This document shows positions 9,387 through 17,436 of a stretch of DNA of 64,000 nucleotides, in pieces. A program made the translations under genes and the position numbers. Within the stretch, counting starts at the first letter, position 1, and each line of letters begins with the position of its first letter. The stretch comes from Candidatus Obscuribacterales bacterium (GTDB taxonomy: Bacteria > Cyanobacteriota > Vampirovibrionia > Obscuribacterales > Obscuribacteraceae). The notes under the pieces were generated by a model. That model did no database searches, was not told where the DNA came from, and was given only the letters and a program-made list of their open reading frames with translations. Location of the stretch: the NCBI GenBank assembly GCA_019752635.1, contig JAIELX010000022.1, positions 51,022 to 115,021 of the forward strand, read 5' to 3'.

Positions 9387-9815
9387 ATGCTAAAGCAAAC
9401 AACAGTGGCGCTCCTTCTCAGCGCCGTCACCTGCGTTCCCGCTTTCGCGCAGGGCATGCCGATGATGGAGCCTGATGATCTGGATAAAATGGCAGCGATG
9501 GAGCAACCGCCATCCCCCGAAGAGGCCGCCAGATGGAGCGCACCAACTTCGATTCAGTCCAATAAATTTAACCTGCCGCCTACAACCACAGCCAGTCTGG
9601 CCCTGAAGCAGCAAAATCTTGAAGAGCTCCCTCGCACTGTTCTGACAAGCATCGTTAAGGACTCGGGCTACAACGGGAACGTATTCAGCGGTGAAGGACG
9701 ATTCCTCCCGCCAATCATGGGCTTTAACAAGCAATCACATCTGGAGAATGCCTTCTCCAGCTCACCGGGGCTAACCACAGGTCACAAGATGGAAGCGCCG
9801 AGTTCCGGATTCTAA
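9387..9815 (+). CDS. Small secreted protein of unknown function
   Basis: This 142-aa protein has a clear signal peptide (cleavage likely after AFA, near residue 21). The mature part is Met/Pro-rich at first and then Ser/Asn/Gly-rich, with no cysteines and no recognised domain. It sits 108 bp after the CDPS-fusion gene on the same strand and 340 bp before the papain-like gene. It could be an exported accessory protein, but nothing in the sequence links it functionally to either neighbour. Confidence 0.65.
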   Translation: MLKQTTVALLLSAVTCVPAFAQGMPMMEPDDLDKMAAMEQPPSPEEAARWSAPTSIQSNKFNLPPTTTASLALKQQNLEELPRTVLTSIVKDSGYNGNVFSGEGRFLPPIMGFNKQSHLENAFSSSPGLTTGHKMEAPSSGF

Positions 9816-10155
9816 CACTACAAAACAGAAAAAGGTTCAGCCGGAAGCCCAGCGCTTCTAACTGTTGTCGTCCATCCCCGGTTCCTTCGCGGTTTAGCGA
9901 TAGAACAGGGGATTCGAATTGCTGCGACCGGTGTTTTTGTTCCTTTCGACAAATCGCGGCATAGAAACCGCCATATATCACCCGGGGAGGGTTTTTCGGC
10001 ACAATTGTGCAGCAGCATTTGCGTCGAAACACCTTATTGCAGCAAACATAAGTCCCGATACTTGCATCACGAAACGGCGGTTAGAGACGACCCGGTTTCT
10101 TCGGCTCCCGATTGGCGTGGACCACAAAATTTTCTCCAGGCAGAGAGGACAAGAC
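9816..10155 (+). other. Intergenic stretch, upstream extension rejected
   Basis: The frame of the downstream cysteine-protease gene stays open back to about 9919, but that extension lacks a ribosome-binding site and has atypical amino-acid content. The better start is ATG 10156 behind an AGAGG sequence. I see no terminator or strong promoter here. Confidence 0.4.
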
Positions 10156-11694
10156 ATGACCGACACAGACTTTTTCGCGGAAACAGTCCACGATGAAGAA
10201 CACTATGAAGACGATATTTCCCGGTCTGCTTTTGCAGCTTCGTTGCCAACACTGCTAGAGTCCCGTTCTTCCGCAGGAATTTTACCAGGCCGGTCTCCTC
10301 AATCGGAAATAGTATTCACGAAGATACAAGGATATGACGCACCGCCGGCAAAATCCTTTGCTGGTTTAGATGCAGCGCCGCCGAGCGAGAAACCGATACC
10401 GGAAGCTAAACCCTTGCCGGTAAAACCTGCGGAGAATGCACCACAATCCCCGGAGCAACGGCAAGAGGAGCCAAAGCCTGAGAGCAAGCCCCAAGATCGG
10501 CAAAACGAGCGTCGCCGTGAAAAACCGGAGGAAAAACTTGCGCCGCCATTGCCTGTAGGCGCAGACACGCAAACAGCGCTAGAGTGCTTGGAGCAAAGCG
10601 CGACACGACAGATTACTAATCAAACTGAACGCGAACAGTTTCAACGAGATCTAACGGCGTTTCGCAGTCTTGTTGGCAGAGGACTATCCGAAACTGAGTT
10701 CCGAGCGACAGTCCGGACGATTACCGAGTTGATGAATGCAGAAAACAGCGAGGGCAGTCAGCCCCAAGAGCGAAGAATACTAGGCGCGCGAGCGCTAATG
10801 CATAACCTGGGGTACCAGGGCACACTGGGACAAATCGGTGGCACATGCGGTGCGGCAAGCATTGAAAGAATTCTCTGTCAGACAAAACCTTCTCTGGTGG
10901 CAGAGATGGTAAGTTCCGCTTTACGATTCGGACAGTGGACCGGCGCCGACGGACGCACAATCAATATTCCAGCAGGAAACCTGGTTCCGGAGAGACCGCA
11001 GCTGTCGGTTCCCCCCGCACGAGGCGAAGGATTGTCATCGCATCCGTGCAGCTACGCTTCGCAAGTTTTCCTATCGACAATGGTTAACGAGATTGGTCAG
11101 CATCTCAATCCACCGCTTGTATATGAACGACGCGGAGAGACGGAAGAATGGGTCAGCCCCGATGGAAGCCGTGTTAACTTTGTCGCGACCGGGTCCAATG
11201 GCGTGCAGGGTGAACGGTCGCTTACCGGCGGTCTCCCGTCCGCGGTGGTAGTGACGGCACTGCGCAGAATTACCGGTGAGGATTCGCGAATACTATTAAA
11301 CCCGAACTATGATATCGATAGAGTTCCCACGGCGGCGCAGCCCGTTGAAGGTATTAGTGCTGACGGTCTGGAGCGAGTTACTTCGCTTCAGGAGCTGCAA
11401 ACGACTCTAGCGCGGTTACGCACTGAAAACAGGTTTCCTCTGGTAGTAAGCATTTCATCCTCCGCCTGCTCCGATGCCATCTATTTCGATCCGCGTTTTC
11501 CACAGGATCGCCGCCCCGACATGACAAACAGCAGACGCGTGCCCGATCACTTTGTGACAATACATGCTTACACACCGGGTACGCCAGGGACAGTGCAATT
11601 ACGCAACTCCTGGGGCACCGAATATAATGCCACAGTTCCTGTTGACTTTCTGTTCCGAGCGTTAGGCACACACGCGCCGGAGCGCAAACCCTAA
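10156..11694 (+). CDS. Papain-like cysteine protease domain protein
   Basis: This 512-aa protein has a disordered first third (acidic start, then Pro/Glu/Lys-rich at about 70-140) followed by a globular domain. The catalytic elements appear in the papain order. A Gln five residues before Cys231 sits in the GQIGGTCGAAS stretch, the candidate for the oxyanion hole. His465 lies in DHFVTIHAY, and Asn484 lies in the characteristic NSWG motif. There is no signal peptide or membrane helix, so it acts in the cytoplasm or is exported by another route. The second plus-strand protein at 24116 aligns with it around the Cys without gaps. It could be a transpeptidase or deamidase rather than a protease. 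ATG 10156 is chosen for its AGAGG ribosome-binding site. Confidence 0.75.
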   Translation: MTDTDFFAETVHDEEHYEDDISRSAFAASLPTLLESRSSAGILPGRSPQSEIVFTKIQGYDAPPAKSFAGLDAAPPSEKPIPEAKPLPVKPAENAPQSPEQRQEEPKPESKPQDRQNERRREKPEEKLAPPLPVGADTQTALECLEQSATRQITNQTEREQFQRDLTAFRSLVGRGLSETEFRATVRTITELMNAENSEGSQPQERRILGARALMHNLGYQGTLGQIGGTCGAASIERILCQTKPSLVAEMVSSALRFGQWTGADGRTINIPAGNLVPERPQLSVPPARGEGLSSHPCSYASQVFLSTMVNEIGQHLNPPLVYERRGETEEWVSPDGSRVNFVATGSNGVQGERSLTGGLPSAVVVTALRRITGEDSRILLNPNYDIDRVPTAAQPVEGISADGLERVTSLQELQTTLARLRTENRFPLVVSISSSACSDAIYFDPRFPQDRRPDMTNSRRVPDHFVTIHAYTPGTPGTVQLRNSWGTEYNATVPVDFLFRALGTHAPERKP

Positions 11695-11739
11695 ATGAAC
11701 AAGCAGGAAGTCCGGGAGGCAGCAAGGGCACACGGGAAA

Positions 11740-11979
11740 CTACTCTTCCAGGTAGTTCTCCCAGTATTCAGTGCGTTCCTTCCAGGTACAAGAATCGTTC
11801 CCGCAGATTAGTGTCACTTTGGACGGACCGACGGCATCCAACGTCAGACTCGAATCGGGTCCGTCATAGGCCGTGTCCAACATGGCTACAAAATTATCGT
11901 ACTTCTTCACAGGCCTGCTGCACTTAGGACAACGCATTTTTTCGTTAGCAATTGCCTTTTTAATTACATCCACGGACAT
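11740..11979 (-). CDS. Small zinc-ribbon-like protein
   Basis: This 79-aa cytoplasmic protein carries a CPKC pair at about residues 17-20 and a second Cys pair (CGNDSC) about 40 residues later, spaced as in a zinc ribbon. The C-terminus is acidic and aromatic (YWENYLEE). A GGAGAA ribosome-binding site precedes the ATG. It is convergent with the papain-like gene and is the last gene on its strand before the membrane-protein gene. The role is unknown; small zinc ribbons often bind nucleic acids or other proteins. Confidence 0.7.
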   Translation of the reverse strand: MSVDVIKKAIANEKMRCPKCSRPVKKYDNFVAMLDTAYDGPDSSLTLDAVGPSKVTLICGNDSCTWKERTEYWENYLEE

Positions 11980-12072
11980 GAGGCTTCTCCAATTGTCACG
12001 CTCCGACGGACACTATTTTAGATTCCGAAATCGAATTTTTCCAGTAGTGCTCTGTTGCAGAGACTACTTAGC

Positions 12073-12702
12073 TTATGGAGTGCTCGTCTTAGTCTTCGCA
12101 CCCGCTTTTTTGTTCATCGTCGCTTTTGCAACAGAGAATGGCGCGCCAGCAACGCGAGGCTTTGAACGCTTTGAATGCTTCGCTACTGCAACAGCCGCGG
12201 CACCATTCGCTTTCGATTGCCGCACAACCTTTTTTTGAGCCGATTGTGGTGGCGATGCTGACACTGTAACTGGCGTCGACTTATAGGCAGCGTCAGCTTC
12301 ACCACGGTTCCAGGCATACAAGAGTTCATATCCGAGAAAGAGCGAGGCTCCAATTAGCGCGACGGCACCCAGCAGCCAAATTTGCGCAAAGTCGTCCCAT
12401 TTGCACCATCCAAAAACGGCGTACTGCTCCAGGGAAGTTGAGACCGGAGACGACGTTTTGAATGCTGTATTCATAATTCCGACAACAATTGCACCAGCCG
12501 CAATAATGAGAAGCGCGGCTCCGACGTTACCCATTTCATTGCTGTTGTTCAGCCCGGTGATCAGCCGATTCAGAATCGGCGAACCAAGGATGAGGCAAAT
12601 CCCTAAGGACATCACGTTCCAGAGCACACACTTGTTGCCAAAGTCGTACCCGAGGAAACAAAGGAATACTCCGGCACCGATAATCCAGACCGTGTAGTCC
12701 AC
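12073..12702 (-). CDS. Membrane protein with Ala/Lys-rich cytoplasmic tail
   Basis: About four hydrophobic helices fill the first 135 residues; the last 70 residues are hydrophilic, Lys/Ala/Ser-rich and basic. I prefer the GTG at 12702 because GGGAG sits at proper spacing before it; an ATG further upstream (12738) would add 12 residues lacking a ribosome-binding site. No family is recognised. A TATAAT on the minus strand at 12788-12793 could serve it. The basic tail could bind nucleic acid or the membrane surface, but that is speculation. Confidence 0.65.
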   Translation of the reverse strand: MDYTVWIIGAGVFLCFLGYDFGNKCVLWNVMSLGICLILGSPILNRLITGLNNSNEMGNVGAALLIIAAGAIVVGIMNTAFKTSSPVSTSLEQYAVFGWCKWDDFAQIWLLGAVALIGASLFLGYELLYAWNRGEADAAYKSTPVTVSASPPQSAQKKVVRQSKANGAAAVAVAKHSKRSKPRVAGAPFSVAKATMNKKAGAKTKTSTP

Positions 12703-12787
12703 TGAAACAGCTCCCGCTTTAGTGCAGCAATAGTACATTCGAAAACGCCCCGCGACGCTCCGCTTGGCATTTTCTTAATTTTCTCAC

Positions 12788-12793
12788 ATTATA
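12788..12793 (-). promoter_or_regulatory. Possible -10 box for the membrane-protein gene
   Basis: TATAAT is read on the minus strand, about 85 bp before the GTG at 12702. The hexamer 17 bp further up (TGATCC) is a poor -35, so the call is tentative. The rest of the gap 12703-13007 shows no other signal I trust. Confidence 0.28.
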
Positions 12794-13007
12794 GCGCAAT
12801 CGCCGGACAGGATCAGACTTTACGGGCGCCCAAGGACAGCGACGTGGACATTACCGGGCTCCGCTTCAGTTGATGCTCAGACCGGGGAGCGTGGGCGTCC
12901 AGACCGGTTCCATGGCATTGAAGCGTTGTTTTTGTAACTGCATTTCCTTAGTCGCGTTCTGCGTTCTCGAAGCGGGCTGCAATGCAGCGCCCCGGGGTCC
13001 GGTTGCT

Positions 13008-13805
13008 TCAAGACGATTTAGATCCGCGCGACACAAAGAAGGCATCCATAACCAGGCTCTCGGGTCCAAATTCTAAGAACTCCGCTGTTGCATGGCGGCG
13101 CAACTCACCATCTGAAGGAAGCCCCAACGCTTCCGCAGAGGGCCCCATATAGAAGCACTTTAAATTGCCAACGATGGCCTCATAGCGTTCCTTTTCACGA
13201 CCGGTGGCGATGACGGGAAAGAATTTGGAGTCGACGTTTTCGAAGCCTGCGGCGTTAAGCTGGCTGGCTACTTTGGGACCGATGAAAGGATCAAGCCCCG
13301 ACGCACAGGCGGCCTCGTCCCATTGATTCATCCAGCGCCTTGCCGACGGTTTCGAGGGATACATTTCAACGAGATGGTTACAAGGCTCAAATGCATAGAA
13401 CGTGCCGCCCGGTTTCAACAACCGCATAGCTTCCTCTAGCACGCACGGCCAATCGACGCCCACCGACCACAATACCAGCTTGGTGAAGATCAAGTCGAAA
13501 CTCGAGTCCGGGAGGTCGATACTAGCGCCGCTCATCACCATGAATCGAGTATCTTCACTGTCGTGAAAACGACGAAAAGCCTCATCAATAGCAGCCTCAG
13601 AGGTATCAATTCCAGTGTATTGAGTATACCGATTTTGTTGGCGCAACAAGGGAAGATTCGCACCATTTCCGCAACCAATCTCAAGGCAAGACTTGCAGTG
13701 CGCAAACAAAGCCTCCAGCGAGGGATCGCACAGCAGCGAGGCCTGTCCGTCAAGTCGTTCCAATTCTTTCTCCGCGTGACCGAGCGGGTAGATAACGGCG
13801 TTCAT
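13008..13805 (-). CDS. Class I SAM-dependent methyltransferase
   Basis: This 265-aa soluble protein has a Rossmann methyltransferase core. Motif I is CLEIGCGNG at about residues 41-49, an acidic Asp in GIDTS at the end of the second strand binds the ribose, and a DLIFTKLVLW segment followed by LLKPGGTFYAFEP forms the later motifs. The substrate is not evident; the family is broad. Its start codon overlaps the stop of the arginine-oxidase-like gene by one base (TAATG), which implies translational coupling. This makes the oxidase product, or something made from it, the likeliest substrate. That link is inferred from context only. Confidence 0.85.
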   Translation of the reverse strand: MNAVIYPLGHAEKELERLDGQASLLCDPSLEALFAHCKSCLEIGCGNGANLPLLRQQNRYTQYTGIDTSEAAIDEAFRRFHDSEDTRFMVMSGASIDLPDSSFDLIFTKLVLWSVGVDWPCVLEEAMRLLKPGGTFYAFEPCNHLVEMYPSKPSARRWMNQWDEAACASGLDPFIGPKVASQLNAAGFENVDSKFFPVIATGREKERYEAIVGNLKCFYMGPSAEALGLPSDGELRRHATAEFLEFGPESLVMDAFFVSRGSKSS

Positions 13806-14986
13806 TAGTACAACTCCTCCAATTCGTCAGCTAGTGCGCTCAAAGCGGAAGAAAACTCGTCTTCGGGCTTCAGCAAGGCAAATCTCGCACAAAGTACGGT
13901 ACCGAGGGCGCCATTGCTGTTCCAAAAGAACTGCCTGCCCGGCAAGAACACCAGGTTGTGCTGCTTGAAGTGAGCGACGAGGTCCAAATCCGTGGAAAAA
14001 CCACCTTTGATTGTCACCCACTCAACGCTGATTGTTGACGATATTGCATCGGGATGAATCTCCAAGATGGTGCCTTCAATTCGGCTCCGAAATTTCGCTC
14101 TTCTCTCAGCCACCGCTTTCCAAACTGCTTCCTCCAGGCCTCTGGCGTAAGCATCAAGCAAGAACTCAGTAAGAATTGCCAACGCGAAATTGGAATGACA
14201 AAGAAAGATCTCATCATAGATAAGGTCCACTTCTTTGAAGATATCAGCGGAAGTCACCAGGAGACTAGCCTTAATCTCCTGTGTAGGCCAAACCTTTCCG
14301 GTATCTTCAATCGAAAGAAAAGTGACGCCCGCATCAAGAAGAATCTGATACATGTCGTATGTCTGCGGAACAAAGAATCTGAAAGTGTTATCCAAAATCA
14401 AAACTTTTTGATTGACTGCGCACCACTCCACAATGGAAGTGAATTGGTGCTGTGTAAGCACAGCACCTGTGGGGTTGTTCGGATTGACCAGAAAGATGGC
14501 GTCAACGTCAGCTAGAAGCTCCCGAAAGTTGCCCGAATTTGAAGTTGCTTCATTGTGCAATGCAGACTCCGGAAAAGACGTCAATTGAACGCCTCTCCGC
14601 TTAAGTATCAGATAGAGATTATCGAAGGTCGGCTCGATCAAAGCTGTATGCATTTGCTGCTCAGATAACCATGCCGCCACCGTGTCAATTGAGTTCGATG
14701 CTGTGGGACAGATTTTGAAACTTTCATACTGAGTTAAAGACGGCGTCTTTGCCAGCAGACAGAAAGCATTCCTAAACATGAACCCCGCTTCGCTGGATTT
14801 CATTTTCGAAGCCTTCACCCAAAGCTCGGGCAGGGAATCAATAATGCGCTGCTGCGAAGGAGCCAACTCCTGAGAGGCATGACCGTTTGCCAGATCGTGT
14901 CGACTCGCCAACCCAAGAGCCTCGATCTCGGTCAAGGGTTGCTCATCGTGAAGGTTGCTCAACTGAACGGTGTTTTGCCAAATCAT
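13805..14986 (-). CDS. PLP-dependent L-arginine oxidase/hydroxylase-like enzyme (MppP/RohP/Ind4 family)
   Basis: This 393-aa fold-type I PLP protein has a NPNNPTG loop (about 168-174). It differs from ordinary aminotransferases: the PLP lysine, Lys231, lies in IEDTGKVWPT rather than the usual SFSK context, as in MppP. The N-terminal block DLANGHASQELAPSQQ matches MppP as I recall it, with His36 aligning to MppP His29, the residue tied to hydroxylation. Blocks IEPTFDNL and IYDEIFL also match. MppP, RohP and Ind4 use PLP and O2 to oxidise L-arginine in enduracididine, azomycin and indolmycin pathways. The start at 14986 has a CGGAGAA ribosome-binding site; a longer frame to 15106 would overlap the regulatory region. 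The gene is coupled to a methyltransferase and divergent from a LysR regulator. Ordinary aminotransferase activity cannot be excluded. Confidence 0.78.
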   Translation of the reverse strand: MIWQNTVQLSNLHDEQPLTEIEALGLASRHDLANGHASQELAPSQQRIIDSLPELWVKASKMKSSEAGFMFRNAFCLLAKTPSLTQYESFKICPTASNSIDTVAAWLSEQQMHTALIEPTFDNLYLILKRRGVQLTSFPESALHNEATSNSGNFRELLADVDAIFLVNPNNPTGAVLTQHQFTSIVEWCAVNQKVLILDNTFRFFVPQTYDMYQILLDAGVTFLSIEDTGKVWPTQEIKASLLVTSADIFKEVDLIYDEIFLCHSNFALAILTEFLLDAYARGLEEAVWKAVAERRAKFRSRIEGTILEIHPDAISSTISVEWVTIKGGFSTDLDLVAHFKQHNLVFLPGRQFFWNSNGALGTVLCARFALLKPEDEFSSALSALADELEELY

Positions 14987-15155
14987 TGTTTTTCTCCGAA
15001 AATAAACTGCTCGTGAAACCTTCACGAGTATTTGAGAGTTCGATGAACTCAGCGTAGTTACGATGCTTGCCCGGTGGTCGGTCGTTGCTTGTGCAGGGTC
15101 AGGCACAGCAGGTCTCTCCGACCTCTTTGCCTAAACAGTTTACTCAAGGGGAGCG

Positions 15156-15171
15156 ATCAAGTACAATTGAT
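15156..15171. promoter_or_regulatory. Candidate LysR-type half-site pair (ATCAA-N6-TTGAT)
   Basis: Inverted arms ATCAA and TTGAT are spaced by six bases between the divergent oxidase and LysR genes. The layout fits a LysR-type binding site. It lies 170 bp upstream of the oxidase start and 63 bp before the LysR start. Confidence 0.4.
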
Positions 15172-15183
15172 GGTTATTATGAG

Positions 15184-15204
15184 TCCATAAGTTTTTCTTA
15201 TGGA
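15184..15204. promoter_or_regulatory. Candidate LysR operator: perfect 8-bp inverted repeat
   Basis: TCCATAAG and CTTATGGA form a perfect inverted repeat around five T residues, 30 bp before the LysR start. The inner part, ATAAG-N5-CTTAT, fits the T-N11-A rule for LysR-type boxes. It is likely to mediate autoregulation and control of the divergent oxidase-methyltransferase pair. Confidence 0.6.
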
Positions 15205-15233
15205 TCTTCGAGCCTCTCCGCACAGGCATTTTC

Positions 15234-16088
15234 ATGGATCTTCCGTCGCATGAACTTCAAGCTTTTCGCACAGTTGCGCAAACTCTGAGTTTCTCGCAAG
15301 CAGCCGAACGCATCCATATAACGCAGCCGGCGTTATCCCAACGCATCCAAAGTCTGGAGAAATCGCTGGGACTCACACTCTTCTTGCGCGATCCCAAGGG
15401 AATCAAACTGACTGAAGCTGGTCTCAGATTACTGCGATACTGCCAGATAAAAGATCACCTTGAATCCGAATTGCTCAGTGATTTAGTGACGGCTCCGGAT
15501 GGCAAGCTCGGCGGGCGCCTGACAATCGCAGGCTATTCAAGCGTTCTCCATTCCGTAATAATTCCGGCCCTCGCCCCACTCCTCAGAGACAACCCTGCGG
15601 TTCAGTTTGCCTTCAGGATTTGTCAAACAGATGAGCTGATTGGGATGCTTGAACGAGCTGAGGCAGACTTTATAGTGCTTGATCGCACAATCGAGAAAAG
15701 CAACATTCGCAATTTACAATTGGGCGAAGAAAAATATGTTCTCATACAGAGCAAGAATTTTCCCGTGCGCGACCGATACCTGGATCACGATCCGACGGAT
15801 CGAGTTACTGAATTGTTCTTCAAGACACAAGGAGCAGAAACTCCTTCTTTTCAGCGCAGCTACGTTGAAGACATCGAGGGAATTCTTCAGGGGGTTGCGC
15901 TCGGCTTAGGACAAGGAGTGGTGCCGCGACATCTACTAAGCGATACTTTACCCGTGAGAATCGCAAAGGGAATGAAAACGATGAAGATGCCGGTGCTGTT
16001 GCACTACTTTCGACAGTCCTATTATTCCAATTTGCAAAAGACCGTGATCGAGACGCTAAAGTTAAACTGCAAAGAGTACTTGCGCTAG
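15234..16088 (+). CDS. LysR-family transcriptional regulator
   Basis: This 284-aa protein has a winged helix-turn-helix at residues 1-62. The recognition segment ITQPALSQRIQSLE contains the SQRI form seen in ArgP/LysG-type regulators rather than the commoner SRxI. Residues 90-284 form the periplasmic-binding-like effector domain. ArgP and LysG sense basic amino acids; if the neighbouring oxidase acts on arginine, an arginine-type effector would be logical, but this is inference. It is divergent from the oxidase-methyltransferase pair, with two inverted repeats in between, and 50 bp upstream of a co-directional dehydrogenase gene that may be in its operon. Confidence 0.9.
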   Translation: MDLPSHELQAFRTVAQTLSFSQAAERIHITQPALSQRIQSLEKSLGLTLFLRDPKGIKLTEAGLRLLRYCQIKDHLESELLSDLVTAPDGKLGGRLTIAGYSSVLHSVIIPALAPLLRDNPAVQFAFRICQTDELIGMLERAEADFIVLDRTIEKSNIRNLQLGEEKYVLIQSKNFPVRDRYLDHDPTDRVTELFFKTQGAETPSFQRSYVEDIEGILQGVALGLGQGVVPRHLLSDTLPVRIAKGMKTMKMPVLLHYFRQSYYSNLQKTVIETLKLNCKEYLR

Positions 16089-16138
16089 TACGCAGCCCGT
16101 CGTGATAGGATGCAATCTTCAATATACAGAGGTGAGTT

Positions 16139-17167
16139 GTGAAAGCGGTGCGCCTAGTTGAGAGTGGAAAGCCACTTGTTCTAGAAGAAATTGCAATCCC
16201 TTCGATAGGCGAAGAAGATGTTCTGGTGAGGGTGCGAGCGGCCGGCATCTGTCACTCGGACGTTCACTACCGCGCAGGAAGATCAAGCATGGGCACCATG
16301 CCCATAACATTGGGACACGAAGTTGCCGGCGTTATTGAAAACATTGGTGCACGAGTAACGCAAGCAAGAATTGGCGAGCGCGTTTGCCTGCACTACAACA
16401 TTTCTTGCAGACAATGTCACCACTGTGACGCTGGAACAGAACAATTCTGCAGCACCGTAAAAATGCTCGGGCACCATGTCGACGGTGGATACGCAGAATA
16501 CATAGCAGTGCCTGCGATTAATGCCATCCCCTTGCCGGATGAGATCTCGTTCGAAGCCGGCGCCACGCTAATGTGTGCCTCCGCTACGGCCTATCATGCA
16601 CTGCACAAAGGAAGGGTGAAGCACGGAGACACAGTAGCTGTCTTTGGTATCGGCGGACTTGGCATGTCAGCCATTCAGCTTGCAAGGGCCGCTGGTGCCA
16701 CCACTGTTTTTGCCATAGACCTAAGCAAGACCAAACTTGAACTCGCAGCGAACTACGGAGCGATTCCCGTAAATGCCGGCAACTCTGACGTACTGCAAGC
16801 GATCAATGCTCATACGAACGGTCGAGGCGTCGATGTCGCGCTAGAGCTAATTGGCCTACCGAAAACAATACTGCAGTCCATCGACTGCCTGGGCGCAATG
16901 GGACGAGCGGTAATAGTCGGGCTCACGCGTACACCAATCACCGTTGACACCTATCAGCAAGTGCTTGCCAACGAAGCGGAGATCATCGGATCGAACGACC
17001 ACCTCTTGAGCGAACTGCCTGCCCTGGTCGAACTGGCGAGAAACAACATACTGGACACATCACAGGTGGTGTCACAAACAATTCCCTTGCGAGCCGATGC
17101 CATCAACAAGAGATTGGATGATCTTGAAACATTCACCAGTGATGTGCGGGCAGTAATAGTGCCCTAG
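16139..17167 (+). CDS. Zinc-dependent alcohol dehydrogenase (MDR family)
   Basis: This 342-aa medium-chain dehydrogenase begins at GTG with GAGG at good spacing. The catalytic zinc site has Cys in GICHSDVHY and the GHE motif near residue 60. The structural zinc lobe shows four Cys in CRQCHHCDAGTEQFC. The Rossmann nucleotide motif is VFGIGGLGMSAIQLA (about 168-182), and the Asp ending the next strand (FAIDLSK) suggests NAD preference. Substrate specificity cannot be read from the sequence. It follows the LysR gene by 50 bp and may act in the same pathway as the divergent oxidase. Confidence 0.9.
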   Translation: MKAVRLVESGKPLVLEEIAIPSIGEEDVLVRVRAAGICHSDVHYRAGRSSMGTMPITLGHEVAGVIENIGARVTQARIGERVCLHYNISCRQCHHCDAGTEQFCSTVKMLGHHVDGGYAEYIAVPAINAIPLPDEISFEAGATLMCASATAYHALHKGRVKHGDTVAVFGIGGLGMSAIQLARAAGATTVFAIDLSKTKLELAANYGAIPVNAGNSDVLQAINAHTNGRGVDVALELIGLPKTILQSIDCLGAMGRAVIVGLTRTPITVDTYQQVLANEAEIIGSNDHLLSELPALVELARNNILDTSQVVSQTIPLRADAINKRLDDLETFTSDVRAVIVP

Positions 17168-17209
17168 AATGCCAGCTCTGTGGCAAGAGTTCAAAATTGT
17201 GCAAGCCGG

Positions 17210-17323
17210 TTACTTTCCAACCGTAAGAGCCGTTACCGCAACCGCCATACCGAGGACGATCAAAAGCATTGCAATTGGCGGCATTTTTGCCAGTGAAAGA
17301 AAAAGTGTTCTTAGTGGGCTCAT
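17210..17323 (-). CDS. 37-aa single-pass membrane micro-protein
   Basis: This short frame begins at an ATG preceded by GGGAG with seven-base spacing. It encodes a basic N-terminus (MSPLRTLFLSLAK) followed by one strong transmembrane helix and a short tail. It lies between the dehydrogenase and the Cys-motif membrane protein with no overlap. Ribosome-binding site and topology favour a real micro-protein; function unknown. Confidence 0.5.
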   Translation of the reverse strand: MSPLRTLFLSLAKMPPIAMLLIVLGMAVAVTALTVGK

Positions 17324-17436
17324 TTCAAATCTCCCGAGAATCGTTCTGAATCCTGCAGTCATATTGCCGCAGAGACCTGCGAAACAGCCGATTCGTAACA
17401 ACTCCTTAATGTTGTCAAGCGCCCAGGCTCGATTGA

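Noticed and set aside
9919..10155. Longer N-terminus for the papain-like protein
   Set aside because: The added part lacks a ribosome-binding site and looks non-coding; ATG 10156 has AGAGG at proper spacing.
12866..13069. Short frames on both strands after the methyltransferase gene
   Set aside because: Both overlap the methyltransferase 3' end, and the candidate internal ATG on the minus strand has no spacing for a ribosome-binding site.
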